A model generated the notes under the pieces. The model was not told where the DNA came from. It did not search any database and saw nothing but the letters and a program-made list of their open reading frames with translations. Source: Planococcus halotolerans (GTDB lineage: Bacteria > Bacillota > Bacilli > Bacillales_A > Planococcaceae). From it: DNA of 64,000 bases. Of this stretch, positions 1-8,501 are shown in pieces (position 1 is the stretch's first letter; each line of letters opens with the position of its first letter). The DNA is taken from assembly GCF_003289955.1 (NCBI RefSeq), contig NZ_QLZR01000006.1, forward strand, positions 124,001-188,000. Reading direction: 5' to 3'. The position numbers and the translations under genes were made by a program.

Positions 1-1406
1 CATGGACATGGGCAGATGAGCCTTCGATTGTAGCTCCTGGAGTCGATATCATTTCAACAAGAACTGTGTCACCGCTTACAGCTCTTTCAGCGGATGCAGA
101 TGCTGCTACTATTGAACCCGCATACCTTCCTTACTACACAACTATGAGCGGAACTTCGATGGCAACGCCGCATGTGGCTGGAATCACTGCACTTCTGTTG
201 GAAGTAGATCCAACGCTATCACCTGATGAAGTAAAAACTGTTCTTCAGCAAACAGCAACAAACATGCCTGGCTATGAATCATGGGAAGTCGGAGCAGGTT
301 ATGTGAATGCTTATGCAGCTATCGATGCAGTATTCAATACTAAAACATACGGTGAAACTTTAAACAGTGAAAAAGTTTTCAATGCAAATGTATCCGAAGA
401 AACAACACGAGAGGCATTTTCTGTCGACTACACTGTTTCTGTAAGTAACCAGCACGCTTTTACTGTTGAAGAAGGTGTTTCTACAGTAAATGCAAAAGTG
501 AATGCTGCCGGTCTTCTTGGAGAGACAGGAAATCCTGTGAATTTGGTGCTGATCGCTCCAGACGGCACTGAATACAGCTCAGGAATCAGCCTTTTATTCG
601 CGACGACTTATGATCGTACTGTAATTGTAAATAATCCGCAGGCCGGCGAGTGGAAAGCTGAAGTGCGCGGCTTGCACGGTGATGCCCTTAATCCGATTGG
701 TCTGGCAGTGCCGGAAACAGTCGAAGGGAATATTTCATTCACCAAGGTAAACGGAATTACAGGATTAACTGATGTAGCAGGTCATCCGGCAGAACCGGCA
801 ATCGCAATGGGCGTTAAAAACCGTCTATTCGATTCCAATGCAAAAGGCCAGTTCAGACCTGATGATAAACTGACCCGAGCGGATTTGGCCACTTACTTGG
901 TAATGGGCGCTGAAATCCGCCAAAGCCTTCCGGCATCACCAAGCTTTACCGATACGGATTCTTCCGTTACTCCTTACGCTGAAGCAGTTACAGCCAAAGG
1001 AGCGGCCTTCCGTGATTACAGCCAAGTATCTGACGGTGTCATGAACACTAAAGACAACGGAACATTCAATCCGAAAGGCAACGTAACAAAAGCTGAACTT
1101 GCCTACTCATTAGTGCAAAGCCTTGGATTGCAAAAACAGGCCGAAGAATTCAGCGGTGACGTTACGGTTCAGTATAAAGATGAACGTGTCACCATTAAGG
1201 ACCAGGACATTATTCCTGCCGAGTTAAAACCATACGTCCAGCTTGCCTTGGATTTGAATATTCTTAATGCCCAGTTCTCAGTCACTCAAGGAAAATATGA
1301 CTTGGAACCTACTGTAGAAGCTGTCTTTAATCCCGGCGAACAAGTTCTTCGCGGAGACTTTGCTGTAGCATTCAGCCGCCATTATGAAGTATTCTTCACC
1401 AATTAA
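1..1406 (+). CDS. Subtilase (S8) serine protease with C-terminal SLH domains, 5'-truncated
   Basis: The reading frame is open from the window edge, so the N-terminus and the Asp and His of the catalytic triad lie outside. What remains starts at the end of the peptidase domain with the serine motif GTSMATPHVAG (near base 150). A beta-rich pre-C-terminal domain follows, then three SLH-like repeats (marked by AIAMGVKN...FRPDDKLTRAD, by GTFNPKGNVTKAEL, and by FNPGEQVLRGDFA). SLH repeats normally bind pyruvylated secondary wall polymer, so the protein is probably a surface-anchored extracellular protease. A strong terminator follows directly. Substrate is unknown. Translation from the internal GTG at 66 would be an artefact of the truncation. 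Confidence 0.9.
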   Translation, partial: WTWADEPSIVAPGVDIISTRTVSPLTALSADADAATIEPAYLPYYTTMSGTSMATPHVAGITALLLEVDPTLSPDEVKTVLQQTATNMPGYESWEVGAGYVNAYAAIDAVFNTKTYGETLNSEKVFNANVSEETTREAFSVDYTVSVSNQHAFTVEEGVSTVNAKVNAAGLLGETGNPVNLVLIAPDGTEYSSGISLLFATTYDRTVIVNNPQAGEWKAEVRGLHGDALNPIGLAVPETVEGNISFTKVNGITGLTDVAGHPAEPAIAMGVKNRLFDSNAKGQFRPDDKLTRADLATYLVMGAEIRQSLPASPSFTDTDSSVTPYAEAVTAKGAAFRDYSQVSDGVMNTKDNGTFNPKGNVTKAELAYSLVQSLGLQKQAEEFSGDVTVQYKDERVTIKDQDIIPAELKPYVQLALDLNILNAQFSVTQGKYDLEPTVEAVFNPGEQVLRGDFAVAFSRHYEVFFTN

Positions 1407-1410
1407 TCGA

Positions 1411-1456
1411 AAAACCCGCAAACCTGCCAAAATCGGCTGGTTTGCGGGTTTTTTAT
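1411..1456 (+). terminator. Rho-independent terminator of the subtilase gene
   Basis: The arms AACCCGCAAACC and GGTTTGCGGGTT form a 12-bp stem around a 14-nt loop and run straight into a T tract. Confidence 0.9.
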
Positions 1457-1495
1457 TTTCTATAAAAGATCCTCTATCGCAGAAATTTCTTTATT

Positions 1496-2113
1496 TCAGC
1501 CTAATTCCTTTTGTATCCCCTTCACTACCTGCTCCAAATAGGACTCCCCGTGCGGCACGAGATCCGCCAATGTAATACTCTTTTGTGACGGTGTTTTCGC
1601 CGTGGCAAGTTCCCCTGCACTATCGATTCTTTCCGTGGCACCTATACATAAATCGGCAAAGTCCTGAAAATCGAATTTGAACATGCCTGCCACTTCTTCT
1701 TTCTGGAAGTGGTACGTTTCATCCAGATTCTGTGCCGCTTTATACAGATAGACATGGCATCGTTCATTGTCTTTGAAATTTTGCAGCGAAAGCTGATCTT
1801 TAATGATGCCGAGGGGAATCAGCTCTTCGAACTTCACCTCAATGCCCAGTTCTTCTTCGATTTCCCTGACACCGTCCATGACCGATTCGTGTGCAAGGAT
1901 GTGTCCGGCTGCGCTGATATCAAGCAGGTCGGGGAAATCCTTTTTGTCGGGGCTGCGCAGTTGCAGGTGAATATAAGGGAGGCCATCCTCGATTTCCACG
2001 ATCCAGCAATGGAAAGTCTCGTGCCACAGGCCTTTTCTATGTATTTCTTCACGCGTCGCGATTCCGATTGGCGTGCCATCTTCCTCGCAAGCTGTAATCA
2101 TTTCCTCATCCAT
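1496..2113 (-). CDS. Nudix hydrolase, isopentenyl-diphosphate-isomerase-like (YfcD type)
   Basis: The 205-residue protein has the IDI/YfcD layout: an N-terminal segment with HRKGLWHETFHCWIVE, then a Nudix-type helix ending REIEEELGI near residues 85-93. The spacing between the first Glu and the RE pair is one residue shorter than the standard Nudix box, as happens in IDI-like members. Such proteins hydrolyse or isomerise diphosphate compounds; the actual substrate cannot be read from sequence. The ATG at 2113 is preceded by AGAGGT at a good distance. It is followed on the same strand side by unrelated genes and is probably monocistronic or the end of a short unit with the 257-residue gene upstream. 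Confidence 0.8.
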   Translation of the reverse strand: MDEEMITACEEDGTPIGIATREEIHRKGLWHETFHCWIVEIEDGLPYIHLQLRSPDKKDFPDLLDISAAGHILAHESVMDGVREIEEELGIEVKFEELIPLGIIKDQLSLQNFKDNERCHVYLYKAAQNLDETYHFQKEEVAGMFKFDFQDFADLCIGATERIDSAGELATAKTPSQKSITLADLVPHGESYLEQVVKGIQKELG

Positions 2114-2152
2114 TCGTTTAAACCTCTTTTCTTTGCAGGAACAGAAAAGGCC

Positions 2153-2926
2153 TCAAGACGCAGAGGATTCTTCGAGACCCTTGAAGTATTCCAGCGATTC
2201 TTTTAACAGCGTTTTGTCATAACCGGTCTTTTCGTGAATTCTTTCCACCCATTCATCAATCGTTGAAAGTGGCGGATCTTCAACGAGTCCCTTGCTTGTG
2301 CTTAAAAAGCTTTTCCAATTACAGAATTCCCAGTGCGCAGTTTCATTTTCCCACGGCAAACGCACTTCCAACAATGGTTTCGGATACACATGGCTCTGCG
2401 AAAAATCCGCCGCTGCGAGGAATTCCTTCATCGACACAGGAAGGGTTGAATAAATTTGCGTTGAAAACTTGCCGTTCAGCCGGTGATAAACCACTTTAAA
2501 GGTATCCTTTTCCGGAAGCACCTGCACTTCTGCGCCAGGAAAAAAACCTGCCAATTTTTCATCCGTGTAAGCTACATCATCACCATCTATCAAAATCGGC
2601 TGCAGCCATTGGTCCCCCAGATCGCATAAGAACCTGCGCCCCTTGCGGTCGACAGCCATAACTGCAGCATGGTCATCACCTGTCCCAAGCTCGCTTCCGA
2701 TCGGGTAAGCTTCAATCCCCGCTTCTTTAAATGCATCCAATAACCAGATGGCCAAGTCAAAGCAATTTCCTGTGACGCCGAATTCCTTATGATGCTGTTT
2801 CATGGCTTCAACATCTCTTTGTTTCCGGTTTGACTGTTTCGAATAGAGCCACGCCTTCGTCAGCGTTTCCATCGGAAAATCGTCGAATTTTCGCCATACG
2901 GCCAGTATCTCCTCTGGTGCTTTCAT
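2153..2926 (-). CDS. Arylamine N-acetyltransferase / transglutaminase-fold protein
   Basis: The protein of about 257 residues shows a plausible Cys-His-Asp triad in the right order: Cys in GNCFDLAIWLLDAF, His in TGDDHAAVM, and Asp in RFLCDLGDQW. This is the pattern of the NAT/transglutaminase-like cysteine-protease fold. I chose the ATG at 2926, which has GGGTGG upstream; the longer frame would run back through the neighbouring gene. The acceptor and donor substrates are unknown. It lies 14 bp downstream of a membrane-anchored NTR-like gene and 39 bp before the Nudix gene, so the three may be co-transcribed. Family assignment is from motif order only. Confidence 0.65.
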   Translation of the reverse strand: MKAPEEILAVWRKFDDFPMETLTKAWLYSKQSNRKQRDVEAMKQHHKEFGVTGNCFDLAIWLLDAFKEAGIEAYPIGSELGTGDDHAAVMAVDRKGRRFLCDLGDQWLQPILIDGDDVAYTDEKLAGFFPGAEVQVLPEKDTFKVVYHRLNGKFSTQIYSTLPVSMKEFLAAADFSQSHVYPKPLLEVRLPWENETAHWEFCNWKSFLSTSKGLVEDPPLSTIDEWVERIHEKTGYDKTLLKESLEYFKGLEESSAS

Positions 2927-2940
2927 CTCTTCCACCCACC

Positions 2941-3492
2941 CTATTTTATTGTCTTCCTTTTTCGGTAAACTGTAAAAGCGATTATCCCGAATACAATAAA
3001 TCCTGCCAGCGGCAAAAGCCATCCGTTGCGGCCTAGCAAATCCACTTCCTCTGTCGGTTCCTGCCCTTCTCCCAACACCGCAAAATCTCCTTGCGACTGG
3101 CTTAAAACAGCTGTCCGGTCACAAATGATGGTCGTTAGCTCATTTGCTCCGTACATCTCGGATTTCACTGCATACACCAGATATTCCTGTCCGGCACTGA
3201 AATTAATGCCGCAATCTCCGTCACCTTGACCAGTTTTTATTTTTATCTGTGAATGTGCGGGTCCTTTCCAGACCTGGGCAACTTGAAAAACAACAGATCG
3301 TGTCGCTGCTGAAAACAGCACCGGCTTTTCATCGACCAGAATCGCCTTTCCGCTGAATACTGCATCGGAGCGCTCCAATTCTTCCGCCACGCCAGGTGGT
3401 TCTATACACGAACAGGCACTGGCAGCAGCAGGCCAAGCCACAACCCCGGCAATCATTACAGCAATCATTAATAACAACAGTATATTTTTCAT
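2941..3492 (-). CDS. Membrane-anchored extracellular protein with TIMP/netrin-like CSC domain
   Basis: The 183-residue product begins with a signal peptide (MKNILLLLMIAVMIAGVV...AAASA), followed at once by CSCIEPPG, the cysteine signature at the N-terminus of tissue-inhibitor-of-metalloprotease-like/NTR domains in bacteria. Two further cysteines (DCGINF and IICDRT) could pair with it. A single transmembrane helix near residues 157-177 ends in the positively charged tail YRKRKTIK. It would therefore be displayed outside the membrane. The ATG at 3492 has the strong site AGGAGAGGGCGG. Function unknown. Confidence 0.75.
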   Translation of the reverse strand: MKNILLLLMIAVMIAGVVAWPAAASACSCIEPPGVAEELERSDAVFSGKAILVDEKPVLFSAATRSVVFQVAQVWKGPAHSQIKIKTGQGDGDCGINFSAGQEYLVYAVKSEMYGANELTTIICDRTAVLSQSQGDFAVLGEGQEPTEEVDLLGRNGWLLPLAGFIVFGIIAFTVYRKRKTIK

Positions 3493-3570
3493 AGCCGACC
3501 GCCCTCTCCTGCAAATTGCAGCTTTATATCCTATTAGTAGCAATCCCTTCGAAAAGGTTTCACCAAAAAA

Positions 3571-3597
3571 CTGCCGCAATGAGATTGTGGGCGGCAG
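3571..3597 (-). terminator. Terminator of the SRPBCC gene
   Basis: Read on the minus strand, CTGCCGC and GCGGCAG form the stem and TTTTTT follows. Confidence 0.8.
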
Positions 3598-3615
3598 CTG
3601 CTGTGCTTCAGCTAT

Positions 3616-4119
3616 TCACTTACTGTCCATGGCTCTGACTTCTCCGGTTTCCACTAATTGCTTCAACCCTTCAAACATCTTGTCCCATCCTGCCTCCGAC
3701 TCTTCGCTGTACTCTTTCATTGCGCTTTTGATGTCTTCAGGTCCCCAACTCTCTTCATGAGGCACTGTAATCTCCTGTTTAAAGGTCATTTCGCAAGCTT
3801 TTCCAACTGGCGAAACCCAGACGATGATCTGATCCTGTAAATTATTGAATTGAGGCATTTCAAAAGTAAATTCCAGCCGGTGAGGCGCATCGATTTCCAA
3901 ATATTCACCCGTCGCGCGGTACTCCTCTCCTTCCCGCCGGTCAATAATCTCCCATTTCCCTCCCGCACGCAGATCATTTTTCGCAACCACATTCGTAGCC
4001 TCCGTCGTGAACAGCCATTTTTTCATCAGCTCCGGTTTGGTCCAGGCTTTGAATACGTCATTTGAATTCGCATTGATCCTCCGTGCCATCGTCAGTACAA
4101 TTGTCGCTGTCTTTTTCAT
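3616..4119 (-). CDS. SRPBCC (AHSA1/START-like) domain protein
   Basis: The 167-residue protein matches the Activator-of-Hsp90-ATPase-like/SRPBCC fold: VFKAWTKPELMKKWLF near the N-terminus, GGKWEI and the strand RLEFTFEMP in the middle, and the C-terminal amphipathic helix GWDKMFEGLKQLVE that closes the hydrophobic cavity. These proteins bind hydrophobic ligands or act in stress responses; no ligand can be inferred. The ATG at 4119 has AGGAG 8 bases upstream, whereas the longer frame has no usable site. It is separated from the flagellar operon by a strong terminator. Confidence 0.85.
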   Translation of the reverse strand: MKKTATIVLTMARRINANSNDVFKAWTKPELMKKWLFTTEATNVVAKNDLRAGGKWEIIDRREGEEYRATGEYLEIDAPHRLEFTFEMPQFNNLQDQIIVWVSPVGKACEMTFKQEITVPHEESWGPEDIKSAMKEYSEESEAGWDKMFEGLKQLVETGEVRAMDSK

Positions 4120-4204
4120 CTTTTCGCTCCTTTCTATATTAATTAACGGAATGTTCTTGTAATTTATTTTAACATACTTCCCTTTCAACTTTTCGGATAT
4201 AAAA

Positions 4205-4238
4205 AAGCTGGCGCCGCGAAATTTCGCGGCGCCAGCTT
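4205..4238 (-). terminator. Strong terminator at the end of the long flagellar operon
   Basis: A perfect 34-bp palindrome centred on AAATTT, with arms such as AAGCTGGCGCCGCG, is followed by T6 on the minus strand just after the PilZ gene. It probably ends the flgB-to-PilZ transcript. Confidence 0.9.
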
Positions 4239-4253
4239 CCTCTGCAATAATGC

Positions 4254-4604
4254 TCAATCTGCGTATGAACCTTTTCTTTGGCGGATCTGATAATAATTAA
4301 GATGTTTGAATAATTGCGATGACGTTTCCTGATCGATTGTAAAACCTACTCCGTATTCGACTCTGTCATTTCTCGTCGACTTTCTTACAATGGTGCCTTC
4401 AAGCAGAAATGCCTGTTCCAATATCTCAAAACTGCATTCCAGCCTTTCGCCCATCGGAATATTGACCGGCGAGTTAAATCTCATACCGTTTACACTGATA
4501 TTGTCCACCACTATAGACATTGGAGCTTCCCCGAGGCGGGTGATTTTGCCATTGACCGATTCATGAAAAATTACACGGAAAAACTCGCGGCGATTTTCGC
4601 TCAT
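4254..4604 (-). CDS. PilZ-domain c-di-GMP receptor at the tail of the flagellar operon
   Basis: The 116-residue protein is a single PilZ domain. The two c-di-GMP binding motifs are visible: the arginine motif RREFF R at residues 5-10 and VDNISVNG around residues 33-40, matching (D/N)xSxxG. C-terminal extension is short. PilZ proteins bound to c-di-GMP act on flagellar motors (YcgR/DgrA type) or polysaccharide synthases. Position as last gene of the flagellar operon suggests a motor brake or export regulator, which is inference. The site GAGGGG precedes the ATG. Confidence 0.85.
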   Translation of the reverse strand: MSENRREFFRVIFHESVNGKITRLGEAPMSIVVDNISVNGMRFNSPVNIPMGERLECSFEILEQAFLLEGTIVRKSTRNDRVEYGVGFTIDQETSSQLFKHLNYYQIRQRKGSYAD

Positions 4605-4693
4605 TTCTTTCTCCCCTCAATCTTCTCTCTTCTTTAACCATGCAAAAGCAGGAAATTAAGCGGGAAGACCCTTTTTAACTTCAGACAAATCCT

Positions 4694-5131
4694 TTACATG
4701 TATAAATTAATCAGTAAGCCTTTGATTTCTCCGATTGACTGGAGCGTATCCAAGCCTTCCTTTTCATTATTTAACACTTCGTCCTGAAGTTCAATCAATT
4801 TTTTGTCAATGACTTCCACTATTTGATGATTTTTCATTCCGCCACCAGGAGAAAAGCTTTGTTTATCAGTTAATTGTATACCAAAACTTAGGGCTTCTCT
4901 CATAAATTCTTTCACAAGATTTTTATAATCCCGTAAATTTTCAAAGGTGCGCTGCTCCCCCAGCTTTTCTCCTTGGGCGTCGACGCGGCTCATCAATTGA
5001 TGCAAGGCATCCAATTGCAATTTCGATTGCGACTTTTTCATGACATTGGCAAAAGAGTCGATCGATTTGCTTTCCACTGTGTTTTTCTGAATCCGGTCAC
5101 CCGGTATTTTCGTCTGGCTTTCAATGCGCAT
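4694..5131 (-). CDS. yaaR: YaaR family (DUF327) protein
   Basis: The 145-residue, mostly helical protein resembles YaaR of Bacillus: a charged N-terminal tail, the segment FENLRDYKNLVKEFMREAL, and the C-terminal IGEIKGLLINLY. The biochemical function of the family is not established. I take the ATG at 5131 because GGGGTGAT is correctly spaced for it; the upstream GTG overlaps that site. It lies between the swrB-like gene and the PilZ gene in the flagellar operon, so a motility or c-di-GMP link is plausible but only contextual. Confidence 0.75.
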   Translation of the reverse strand: MRIESQTKIPGDRIQKNTVESKSIDSFANVMKKSQSKLQLDALHQLMSRVDAQGEKLGEQRTFENLRDYKNLVKEFMREALSFGIQLTDKQSFSPGGGMKNHQIVEVIDKKLIELQDEVLNNEKEGLDTLQSIGEIKGLLINLYM

Positions 5132-5146
5132 AGCAATCACCCCATC

Positions 5147-5650
5147 TTACTTCTGATAGCTTTGTTTCTTTTTATACATATTGATGATCAATTCGATTTC
5201 ACCGCGCTCTGCCGCAACCACTTTGGCAATTTGCACCGGTGAAAATCCTTGTTTATGCAATTGTTCAATTTTTTCATTTTCAGGCAGTTTGGGATCGATT
5301 TCCGGTTCTGCCGGTTTAGCCATTTTCTTTTGTTTCACCGTTTTGGTTTTGGGTGCAACTGGCAGCTTGTCCACTGATTCAACAACGATTCCATTGTCGC
5401 TTTTCAGTTCCAATTCGCGTATCCGTTTTTCCATACGGCTTTCTTTTTGGGCAATATGCTCCACTAATCGGTTATAGAGTTCATCATTTTCCTGCTCGAG
5501 ATTCGCTACAAACTCTTCCATGCTCGAATTGACGGCTTCCCTGTCTTCGAGCATGATTTTGCGCTGTTTCTGGAATTGATTTAACGCTATAAACGATCGT
5601 ATATTCACGGCTATCGCCAATAAAATAAGTAAAATCAGCAGCCATTCCAT
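5147..5650 (-). CDS. swrB: SwrB-like membrane protein (flagellar export activator)
   Basis: The product has one N-terminal transmembrane helix (MEWLLILLILLAIAVNI), a long coiled coil (about residues 35-85), a Lys/Pro-rich linker, and a C-terminal helix-turn-helix-like segment GFSPVQIAKVVAAERGEIEL found in DUF6115 proteins. In B. subtilis swrB also sits directly after sigD and its product activates the type III export gate. The sequence outside the C-terminal motif is poorly conserved, so the assignment rests on architecture plus position. The start at 5650 has AGGTGAT upstream. Confidence 0.7.
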   Translation of the reverse strand: MEWLLILLILLAIAVNIRSFIALNQFQKQRKIMLEDREAVNSSMEEFVANLEQENDELYNRLVEHIAQKESRMEKRIRELELKSDNGIVVESVDKLPVAPKTKTVKQKKMAKPAEPEIDPKLPENEKIEQLHKQGFSPVQIAKVVAAERGEIELIINMYKKKQSYQK

Positions 5651-5683
5651 GGCCATCACCTGTCTTTCCGCAACTTGCACAAC

Positions 5684-6475
5684 TTAATAATATTCATGGA
5701 CCGAAAGCGTCGCCGAATGCAGCCGCAAAATTGCTTTTGAATGCAATTGGGAGACTCGGGAAACACTGACGCCGAGAACTTCTGCGATCTCCGTCAATTT
5801 CAAGTCTTCGAAATAGCACAGTGAAACGACGATCTTTTCCTTTTCAGGCAAGCGCCCGATCGCTGCAGTGAGCGCTTCCTTGATGGTCCGTTCATAGAGA
5901 CGGCGTTCAGGAGACCCTGCTTCACCGTTTCCGATCATACTGTATTTACCTACCTGATTATTGTCCTCACCAGGATTTTCATCCATCGAAATCATCGTTG
6001 ATAACGCCGCTTCCGATACAGTTTTATTGAGCTCTGCTTTTGTGATGCCAAGGTATTTACTGACTTCTGCATCTGTGACGGAATGGTTGTTTTCCTGTTC
6101 AAGAACCGCATAAGCCTTTTCGATTTTCTTCACCTTTTCGCGGACAGAACGCGGCAGCCAGTCATTATGGCGCAAGCCATCGATGATCGCGCCTTTGATT
6201 CTCCATGCTGCATAGGTTTCGAACTTCAGGTCCCGCTCCAGGTTGAATTTATCAAATGCGTCCAGAAGCCCTTCAAAAGCCAGACTGCGTATATCATCTT
6301 TGTCCACTGTTTTCGGCAGGCTTATCATGAAACGCTGGGTCACATAATCGACCAGCGGCATATAGCGTTCGACCAGGTAATTTCCGGCTTCAGGATCACG
6401 TCCCTGCTGCCAGCCTTCCCAGTGTTCCAGTTCCTCTTTTGATAATTTATCATTCAACAAGCGTTTCACCACCAT
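5684..6475 (-). CDS. sigD: Flagellar RNA polymerase sigma factor SigD (FliA/sigma-28)
   Basis: The 263-residue protein has the full sigma-70 family set: region 2 with DDIRSLAFEGLLDAF and FETYAAWRIKGAIIDGLR, region 3, and region 4 ending in LKLTEIAEVLGVSVSRVSQLHSKAI. It directs transcription of late flagellar genes; three near-consensus sigma-D promoters are visible in this window (before flaG, yvyF and hag), and the anti-sigma factor flgM is at 31.7 kb. In B. subtilis the genes cheB-A-W-C-D separate flhG from sigD; here flhG is only 21 bp upstream. The ribosome site before the ATG at 6475 is weak, so a GTG a few codons downstream is possible. Confidence 0.95.
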   Translation of the reverse strand: MVVKRLLNDKLSKEELEHWEGWQQGRDPEAGNYLVERYMPLVDYVTQRFMISLPKTVDKDDIRSLAFEGLLDAFDKFNLERDLKFETYAAWRIKGAIIDGLRHNDWLPRSVREKVKKIEKAYAVLEQENNHSVTDAEVSKYLGITKAELNKTVSEAALSTMISMDENPGEDNNQVGKYSMIGNGEAGSPERRLYERTIKEALTAAIGRLPEKEKIVVSLCYFEDLKLTEIAEVLGVSVSRVSQLHSKAILRLHSATLSVHEYY

Positions 6476-6496
6476 TCATTTGATACCGGGGCACGT

Positions 6497-7360
6497 CTAT
6501 TTAAACAGCATTTTCAGCAGGAATCCTTTGATGCCCAGCTTATAAGGTACAGGCAAGTCGAGAAATTCGCCTGTCACTTTTCTCATTGCCTGAGAAGCGT
6601 ATGTGTTTGGGAATGCCAGCAGAAACGGCACTTGTTTCTTAACAGCCGCCGGTATATTCGAGTCACTTGGAATATAACCCAATGTGCCGATTTCTTTTTC
6701 GAGAAATTGCTGCGTCACCTGGCGGAAATTATCCGCCGTCTGTTTACCTTCTTTTTCAGTCGTGCATTGGTTGACGATCAATTTCATATGGACATTCGGA
6801 TCTTTTACATGAACCATCTTTACAATGGAATAAGCATCGGTGATTGATGTCGGTTCTGGTGTCGTAACAAGAATCACGTCGTCTGCCGCCAGGATAAAGC
6901 GGAGGTTTTCATCCGATAATCCAGCACCGGTATCGAGGATCACGTAATCGACATGTCCTTGGATTTCGCTGAGTTCGTCAAAGAATTTCTTCATCTTCGC
7001 TTCATCCAGTTTGAACATTTCGTTGAATCCGGTCCCTCCGGAAATGAACAATAAACCATTCGGTCCTTCTTCAATGATGTCCCAAATCGATAAATCTTTT
7101 TCGACCATCGTCGCAATCGATTCTTCAGGTGACCGGCCAAGCAGCACATCGACATTGGCAAAGCCTAAATCGACGTCGAATATCAGGACTTTCCGGTTCT
7201 GCTCAACAAGGCTCAAAGCGAAATTCAAGGCAAAATTCGACTTTCCGACGCCGCCTTTGCCGCTTGTTACGGCAATTATGCGCGTTTGCTTGCGTTCTTT
7301 TTTCGGTTTTTTCTGCATCATTTTTTCCCGCAATTGTTTTGCCTGATCAATCATTGTCAT
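6497..7360 (-). CDS. flhG: FlhG (YlxH) MinD-like ATPase controlling flagellar number and placement
   Basis: The 287-residue protein is a ParA/MinD ATPase: deviant Walker A GKGGVGKSN near residue 36, switch II region VILDTGAG, and the lead-in DVDLGFANVDVLLG. FlhG activates the GTPase FlhF through an N-terminal helix (here DQAKQLREKMM) and promotes C-ring assembly at FliM/FliY. The start overlaps the end of flhF by 14 bp, so translation is probably coupled. The C-terminus keeps a long amphipathic helix that would serve as membrane targeting sequence. Confidence 0.95.
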   Translation of the reverse strand: MTMIDQAKQLREKMMQKKPKKERKQTRIIAVTSGKGGVGKSNFALNFALSLVEQNRKVLIFDVDLGFANVDVLLGRSPEESIATMVEKDLSIWDIIEEGPNGLLFISGGTGFNEMFKLDEAKMKKFFDELSEIQGHVDYVILDTGAGLSDENLRFILAADDVILVTTPEPTSITDAYSIVKMVHVKDPNVHMKLIVNQCTTEKEGKQTADNFRQVTQQFLEKEIGTLGYIPSDSNIPAAVKKQVPFLLAFPNTYASQAMRKVTGEFLDLPVPYKLGIKGFLLKMLFK

Positions 7361-8501
7361 CTTCCCCTAGCACAAAGTTTGCGATCAACTCAGGAGTTGC
7401 CGTTAATATATCATCTGGAACATTTTGGCCATTGGCAATATAAGTAACGGGAATCGAATAATGATAGATCAGATTCAAAATCGCGCCAGATGAGCTTGTC
7501 TCGTCTTGTTTGGTCAACAGCAACTGGTCCATTTTGATAGTCTGGAAATTGTCGATGATTTTTTTCATATCTTCGTATTTGGAAGTCAGGCTCAATACCA
7601 GATTGATCTGGATTTTATTCTTGTCAGCCAACAGTGCTTCAAGATCGTCGATGTATTGTTTCTGCTGGTAATTGCGGCCTGCCGTATCCATCAGGATGAT
7701 ATCGCATGCAGCCAGTTCAACCATTGCGCGGTTCAAGTCTTCAGCTGAATCAACCACTTGGATCGGAATGTTCAATATGCCTGCGTATGTTTTCAATTGC
7801 TCCACTGCAGCAATCCGGTATGTATCGGATGTAATCAAGCCGACTTTTTTGCCTTCACGCAACAGCAGGTCAGCCGCAATTTTCGCAATCGTCGTTGTTT
7901 TGCCGACGCCGGTCGGTCCGATGAAACAAATGATTTCCGGATCCTTCACAACCGGTTTCTGCTGATGCAAAGCGATCAGGCGGATGATTTCCGTCTTGGC
8001 CATTCTGTGGATCTGTGCAGTGGAGATATCCGGTTGCTGGCCAATTGTCAGCATCATCTTCGCCAGGATTTCCGACTGGATTTCCTTCGTCACTTCCTGG
8101 CTGTTCAAACGCTGATTCAACGGTTTCAAAGAAGCCGGCAAATGCTCTTCCTGCATGGATTGCATCATGAATTGCTTGATGCCTTTCAATTCATTGATCA
8201 AGTCTCCCGTTAAGTGATTGTTTGAAGCTTCCGGCGCGGCAACTGTATTGTGCTGGACCGGTACGGAGGCTTTCTGGGAATCCGATGCAGCTTCCTGCTG
8301 TTCATTGCTCGCTGCTTTCTTCTTCTTCGGCTGCGCTTCTACAGCGGCTGTGACTTCGAGTCTTTCTTTCTGGAAAAACCCGATAAAGCCGCCTGTCTTC
8401 ACTTTTTTCGTATTCAGGATTAAAGCGTCAGCCCCCAAATCCCGTTTGATCATCGGCAAAGCTTCACTGACATTCTGGACGATATATGTTTTTAATCTCA
8501 T
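7347..8501 (-). CDS. flhF: FlhF SRP-type GTPase for flagellar placement
   Basis: The 384-residue product has the three FlhF parts: a basic N-terminal domain (MRLKTYIVQNVSEALPMIK...), an N-domain, and the SRP-family GTPase with GPTGVGKTTTIAKIAA (G1), DTAGR (G3) and TKQDE (G4). TKQDE replaces the usual TKLDE, as in other FlhF proteins. It recruits early basal-body proteins to the membrane in its GTP form. Its ATG overlaps the flhA stop by one base (TGATG). Confidence 0.95.
   Translation of the reverse strand: MRLKTYIVQNVSEALPMIKRDLGADALILNTKKVKTGGFIGFFQKERLEVTAAVEAQPKKKKAASNEQQEAASDSQKASVPVQHNTVAAPEASNNHLTGDLINELKGIKQFMMQSMQEEHLPASLKPLNQRLNSQEVTKEIQSEILAKMMLTIGQQPDISTAQIHRMAKTEIIRLIALHQQKPVVKDPEIICFIGPTGVGKTTTIAKIAADLLLREGKKVGLITSDTYRIAAVEQLKTYAGILNIPIQVVDSAEDLNRAMVELAACDIILMDTAGRNYQQKQYIDDLEALLADKNKIQINLVLSLTSKYEDMKKIIDNFQTIKMDQLLLTKQDETSSSGAILNLIYHYSIPVTYIANGQNVPDDILTATPELIANFVLGEDDND

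Noticed and set aside
1384-1575. 63-aa ORF overlapping the subtilase 3' end
   Set aside because: It reads through the terminator hairpin and has no ribosome site.
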